From positions 1-8,509 of the forward strand of contig JAEXPO010000061.1 of assembly GCA_023446675.1 (NCBI GenBank): a stretch of 8,509 bases of DNA, given 5' to 3'. Within the stretch, counting starts at the first letter, position 1. The number at the start of each line of letters is the position of its first letter. The position numbers were made by a program, and so were the translations under genes. This DNA comes from Bacillota bacterium. Lineage in GTDB: Bacteria; Bacillota; Clostridia; DSM-8532. Below the pieces are notes generated by a model that saw only the letters and a list, made by a program, of their open reading frames with translations, searched no databases and was not told where the DNA came from. Below, piece by piece: positions 6,598-8,509 of this stretch.

Positions 6598-7629
6598 ATG
6601 AAAATAACCTCAGTTACCAGAGAGTACATAATAGAAGAAGATCGGGATTTCGACAGCGCCCACGCCTCTACCCTCCTCCCCTTGCCGGGAGATCGGGTAC
6701 TGGCTGCCTGGTTCGCCGGAAGCTGGGAAAAGGCACCCGATGTGGCAATATGGGTATCCCTTCGTCAAAACGGCAGCTGGGAGCGCCCAAGGAAGGTGGC
6801 GGATGCCCGGGGTACAGCACTGTGGAATCCCGTACTCTTCAGCCTGGACGAAAAGACCCTTGTCCTCTATTACAAATGCGGTGCTGCTATTTCCGAATGG
6901 AAAACCTTTTTCATTCTGTCCCATGACAATGGACAAAATTGGACCGCTCCCCAGGAGCTGGTACCGGGGGACACTTCCGGTGGGAGGGGACCGGTTAAAA
7001 ACAAGCCCATCCGCCTGAAAAACGGTAATATCCTTGCACCGGCATCCTATGAAGGGGAGCTTTGGGATGCTTTTGCGGACATCTCTGAGGATAATGGAAA
7101 AACCTGGAGCAAAAGCGCACTGGTTCCACTGCGCCGGGTAGGCTATAAGGCCGAGACCCTCCACCGGCCCCAAAGCAAGTACTTCTGTTACGGAAAGGGA
7201 GTTATCCAGCCCACCCTATGGGAGGATGAGGCCGGTAAGGTTCATATGCTGCTTCGCAGCACCAGCTCCGCCGTCTTTAAAAGCGATTCCTCCGACGGCG
7301 GAAGGACATGGTCTACCGCCTATGCCACAGGTCTTCCCAACAACAACAGCGGTCTCGATCTTGTCCGGCTCCCTTCGGGCACTCTGGTGGTGGCCCTAAA
7401 TCCCGCGCCTAACCTGCCCAATTACTATAAAGGCCCGCGTACTCCCTTAAGTCTTTACTCCTCGGCCGATAACGGAGAAACCTGGCAGGAGCTCTATGTG
7501 CTGGAGGACGGCCCCGGAGGCTTTTCTTATCCTGCCATTGTTGCCATAGACAATAATGAGCTTCATGTCGCTTACACCTGGAAGCGCGAGCGAATTGCCT
7601 ATGCGAAACTTTGCTTCGACGAGCTTTAA
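6598..7629 (+). CDS. BNR/Asp-box sialidase-like glycosidase, intracellular
   Basis: This 343-residue beta-propeller protein has four Asp boxes (S-x-D-x-G-x-T-W): SHDNGQNW (108-115), SEDNGKTW (163-170), SSDGGRTW (231-238) and SADNGETW (289-296). Other family segments are LLPLPGDRVLAAWFAGS (26-42), WNPVLF (76-81), GPVKNKPI (131-138), IQPTLW (203-208), LPNNNSG (246-252), RTPL (281-284) and FSYPAI (309-314). They place it in the bacterial and plant BNR_2 group usually annotated exo-alpha-sialidase. I do not see a full arginine triad and Tyr/Glu pair of true sialidases with confidence, so sialic acid need not be the substrate. A 2-keto-3-deoxy sugar acid such as Kdo, or an unrelated sugar, is possible. 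There is no signal peptide. It follows AAGGAG eight bases upstream and could be co-transcribed with the upstream operon. Confidence 0.85.
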   Translation: MKITSVTREYIIEEDRDFDSAHASTLLPLPGDRVLAAWFAGSWEKAPDVAIWVSLRQNGSWERPRKVADARGTALWNPVLFSLDEKTLVLYYKCGAAISEWKTFFILSHDNGQNWTAPQELVPGDTSGGRGPVKNKPIRLKNGNILAPASYEGELWDAFADISEDNGKTWSKSALVPLRRVGYKAETLHRPQSKYFCYGKGVIQPTLWEDEAGKVHMLLRSTSSAVFKSDSSDGGRTWSTAYATGLPNNNSGLDLVRLPSGTLVVALNPAPNLPNYYKGPRTPLSLYSSADNGETWQELYVLEDGPGGFSYPAIVAIDNNELHVAYTWKRERIAYAKLCFDEL

Positions 7630-7764
7630 TCCCTGACAGAAGCTTGTTTTTAGAGTTAAAGGCCCCATTTAAGTCCCAGAAGGCCCTGTTTTGCCAAACC
7701 CGGACTAGAGCCGGCTATGCCCGCAACCCAATGGATACGAAGCGCCGATGAAATAACTCGTTTT

Positions 7765-7796
7765 TTATTGACGCTTATCAGCAATAAGGTACTAAA
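7765..7796 (+). promoter_or_regulatory. Candidate promoter with overlapping inverted repeat
   Basis: TTGACG (7768-7773) is a 5/6 match to the -35 consensus. A weak -10 box, TACTAA or ACTAAA (7790-7796), lies 16 or 17 bases downstream, about 28 bases before the GH106-like start. TTATTG (7765-7770) and CAATAA (7782-7787) form an inverted repeat overlapping the -35 box and spacer, a typical operator position. The -10 match is poor (3/6), so this is tentative. The rest of the 194-base gap 7630-7823 shows no gene, and the first T-run, at 7648-7652, follows only a weak stem. Confidence 0.4.
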
Positions 7797-7823
7797 GTGC
7801 GACAAATAAAGCGGAGGAGAGTC

Positions 7824-8509
7824 ATGAGCAGGAAATTATTAACCCAGGCCTTTGATTATCCGGGGGCGGAACACCGCTCCCTCTTATTCTGGGCGTGGAA
7901 TGAAAAGCTTGATGTTGAAGAAATCCGACGGCAAATACGTTTAATGAAGGAAAACGGTGTCGGCGGATTTTTTATGCATTCCAGGGAAGGCCTGGAGACC
8001 GAGTACATGGGTAAGGAATGGATGGACTGCATTCGGGCAGCCGTAGATGAAGCCAGGCTTTTGGGCCTCCAGGCATGGCTGTACGACGAGGACCGCTGGC
8101 CCTCAGGTACAGCCGGAGGTACGCTGCCTGCGCGCTTTGGAGATGATTCCCGGCTTAAAGGGGCCACTCTTGAGGTGATTACCGACGGCAATACCGCTTA
8201 CCTTCATGAACCCAATGTTCTGGCAGTGTACCGCGCTGCTGTGGACGGTCACACCGCTTCGGAGATCATAAGAATTGATCCAAAATCCGCTCCCGTCCTG
8301 TCCCGGGAGGAATGCATCCTGGTTCTGCGCCTTGAGGTTTCCGGCAAATCCACCTGGTTTAATCACGAAACTCCGCCGGATAATCTGAATCCCCGCTCCG
8401 TAAAGCGCTTTTTGGAATCCACCCACGACAAATACAAGGCCGTCCTGGGCGGCACCTTGGGTACTACGGTTCCGGGAATCTTTACGGACGAGGCCAGCCT
8501 GGCCGACAG
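7824..8509 (+). CDS. GH106-like glycoside hydrolase (alpha-L-rhamnosidase superfamily), 3' partial
   Basis: The open frame runs from ATG 7824 to the window end and shows 228 residues of what is usually a much longer protein (about 900-1100 residues). The N-terminal TIM-barrel pattern is clear: FWAWNEKLDVEEIRRQI (22-38), GVGGFFMHSREGLET (45-59) and AWLYDEDRWPSGTAGG (84-99). FTDEAS (220-225) carries the barrel acidic residue typical of these enzymes. These blocks fit the GH106/GH2-type hydrolase superfamily, and GH106 enzymes are alpha-L-rhamnosidases of pectin. Many such Firmicutes proteins are uncharacterised, so the sugar is inferred. GGAGGAG (7813-7819) supports the start. There is no signal peptide. 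A likely separate promoter precedes it, so it may be expressed apart from the sialidase-like gene. Confidence 0.88.
   Translation, partial: MSRKLLTQAFDYPGAEHRSLLFWAWNEKLDVEEIRRQIRLMKENGVGGFFMHSREGLETEYMGKEWMDCIRAAVDEARLLGLQAWLYDEDRWPSGTAGGTLPARFGDDSRLKGATLEVITDGNTAYLHEPNVLAVYRAAVDGHTASEIIRIDPKSAPVLSREECILVLRLEVSGKSTWFNHETPPDNLNPRSVKRFLESTHDKYKAVLGGTLGTTVPGIFTDEASLAD

Noticed and set aside
7636..7652. Terminator after the sialidase-like gene (ACAG...TTGT then five T)
   Set aside because: The stem is only about four pairs including a G-T wobble, too weak to call.
7630..7823. Small gene, RNA gene or riboswitch in the longest gap
   Set aside because: No supported start with ribosome binding site, no tRNA-like fold and no conserved riboswitch core was seen.

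Overview
The window looks like part of a sugar-catabolism locus from a low-to-mid-GC anaerobic Firmicute, most likely a gut- or rumen-type Clostridia member. This rests on strong AGGAGG-type ribosome binding sites before nearly every gene, a transketolase split into two subunits, and a FadR-type GntR regulator next to glycoside hydrolases. It is an inference from style; there is no rRNA or marker gene to confirm it. All nine genes are on the plus strand, and about 94% of the window is coding. There are no mobile elements, tRNAs, rRNAs or CRISPR arrays, and no gene-free stretch over 194 bases.

Layout. (1) 1-1705: the C-terminal 567 residues of a GH127 (DUF1680) beta-L-arabinofuranosidase-like enzyme, cut by the left edge. 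(2) 1706-1809: a gap with a perfect 7-bp inverted repeat and an AT-rich palindrome, a possible operator. (3) 1810-2547: a GntR/FadR-type (FCD) regulator. (4) 2548-2659: a purine-rich leader with an inverted repeat. (5) 2660-6512: five tightly packed genes in the order Asp/Glu-racemase-family protein, transketolase N subunit, transketolase C subunit, transaldolase-like protein and KdgF-like cupin. Three junctions overlap by 14, 8 and 4 bases and one gap is 12 bases, so this is a convincing operon. (6) 6598-7629: a BNR/Asp-box sialidase-like protein after an 85-base gap. (7) 7630-7823: a gap with a candidate promoter and inverted repeat. (8) 7824-8509: the N-terminal 228 residues of a GH106-like glycoside hydrolase, cut by the right edge.

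How it may work together. No signal peptide is visible at any complete N terminus, so imported oligosaccharides are probably trimmed inside the cell by the three hydrolase-like proteins. The released sugars would then be processed by the cupin (a relative of the KdgF enzymes that linearise 4,5-unsaturated uronates) and by the transketolase/transaldolase pair. GH127, GH106-like and KdgF-like functions together point to pectin, especially rhamnogalacturonan I or II. That substrate is a hypothesis, not something the sequence proves.

The most interesting part is the carbon-carbon remodelling module. The transaldolase-like protein keeps the Schiff-base lysine but has lost several textbook active-site and phosphate-binding residues. 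The GH127 protein has Gln where the characterised enzyme has its catalytic Glu. The cupin keeps the KdgF metal ligands but has Glu for the catalytic Asp. These changes suggest an undescribed route for an unusual sugar.
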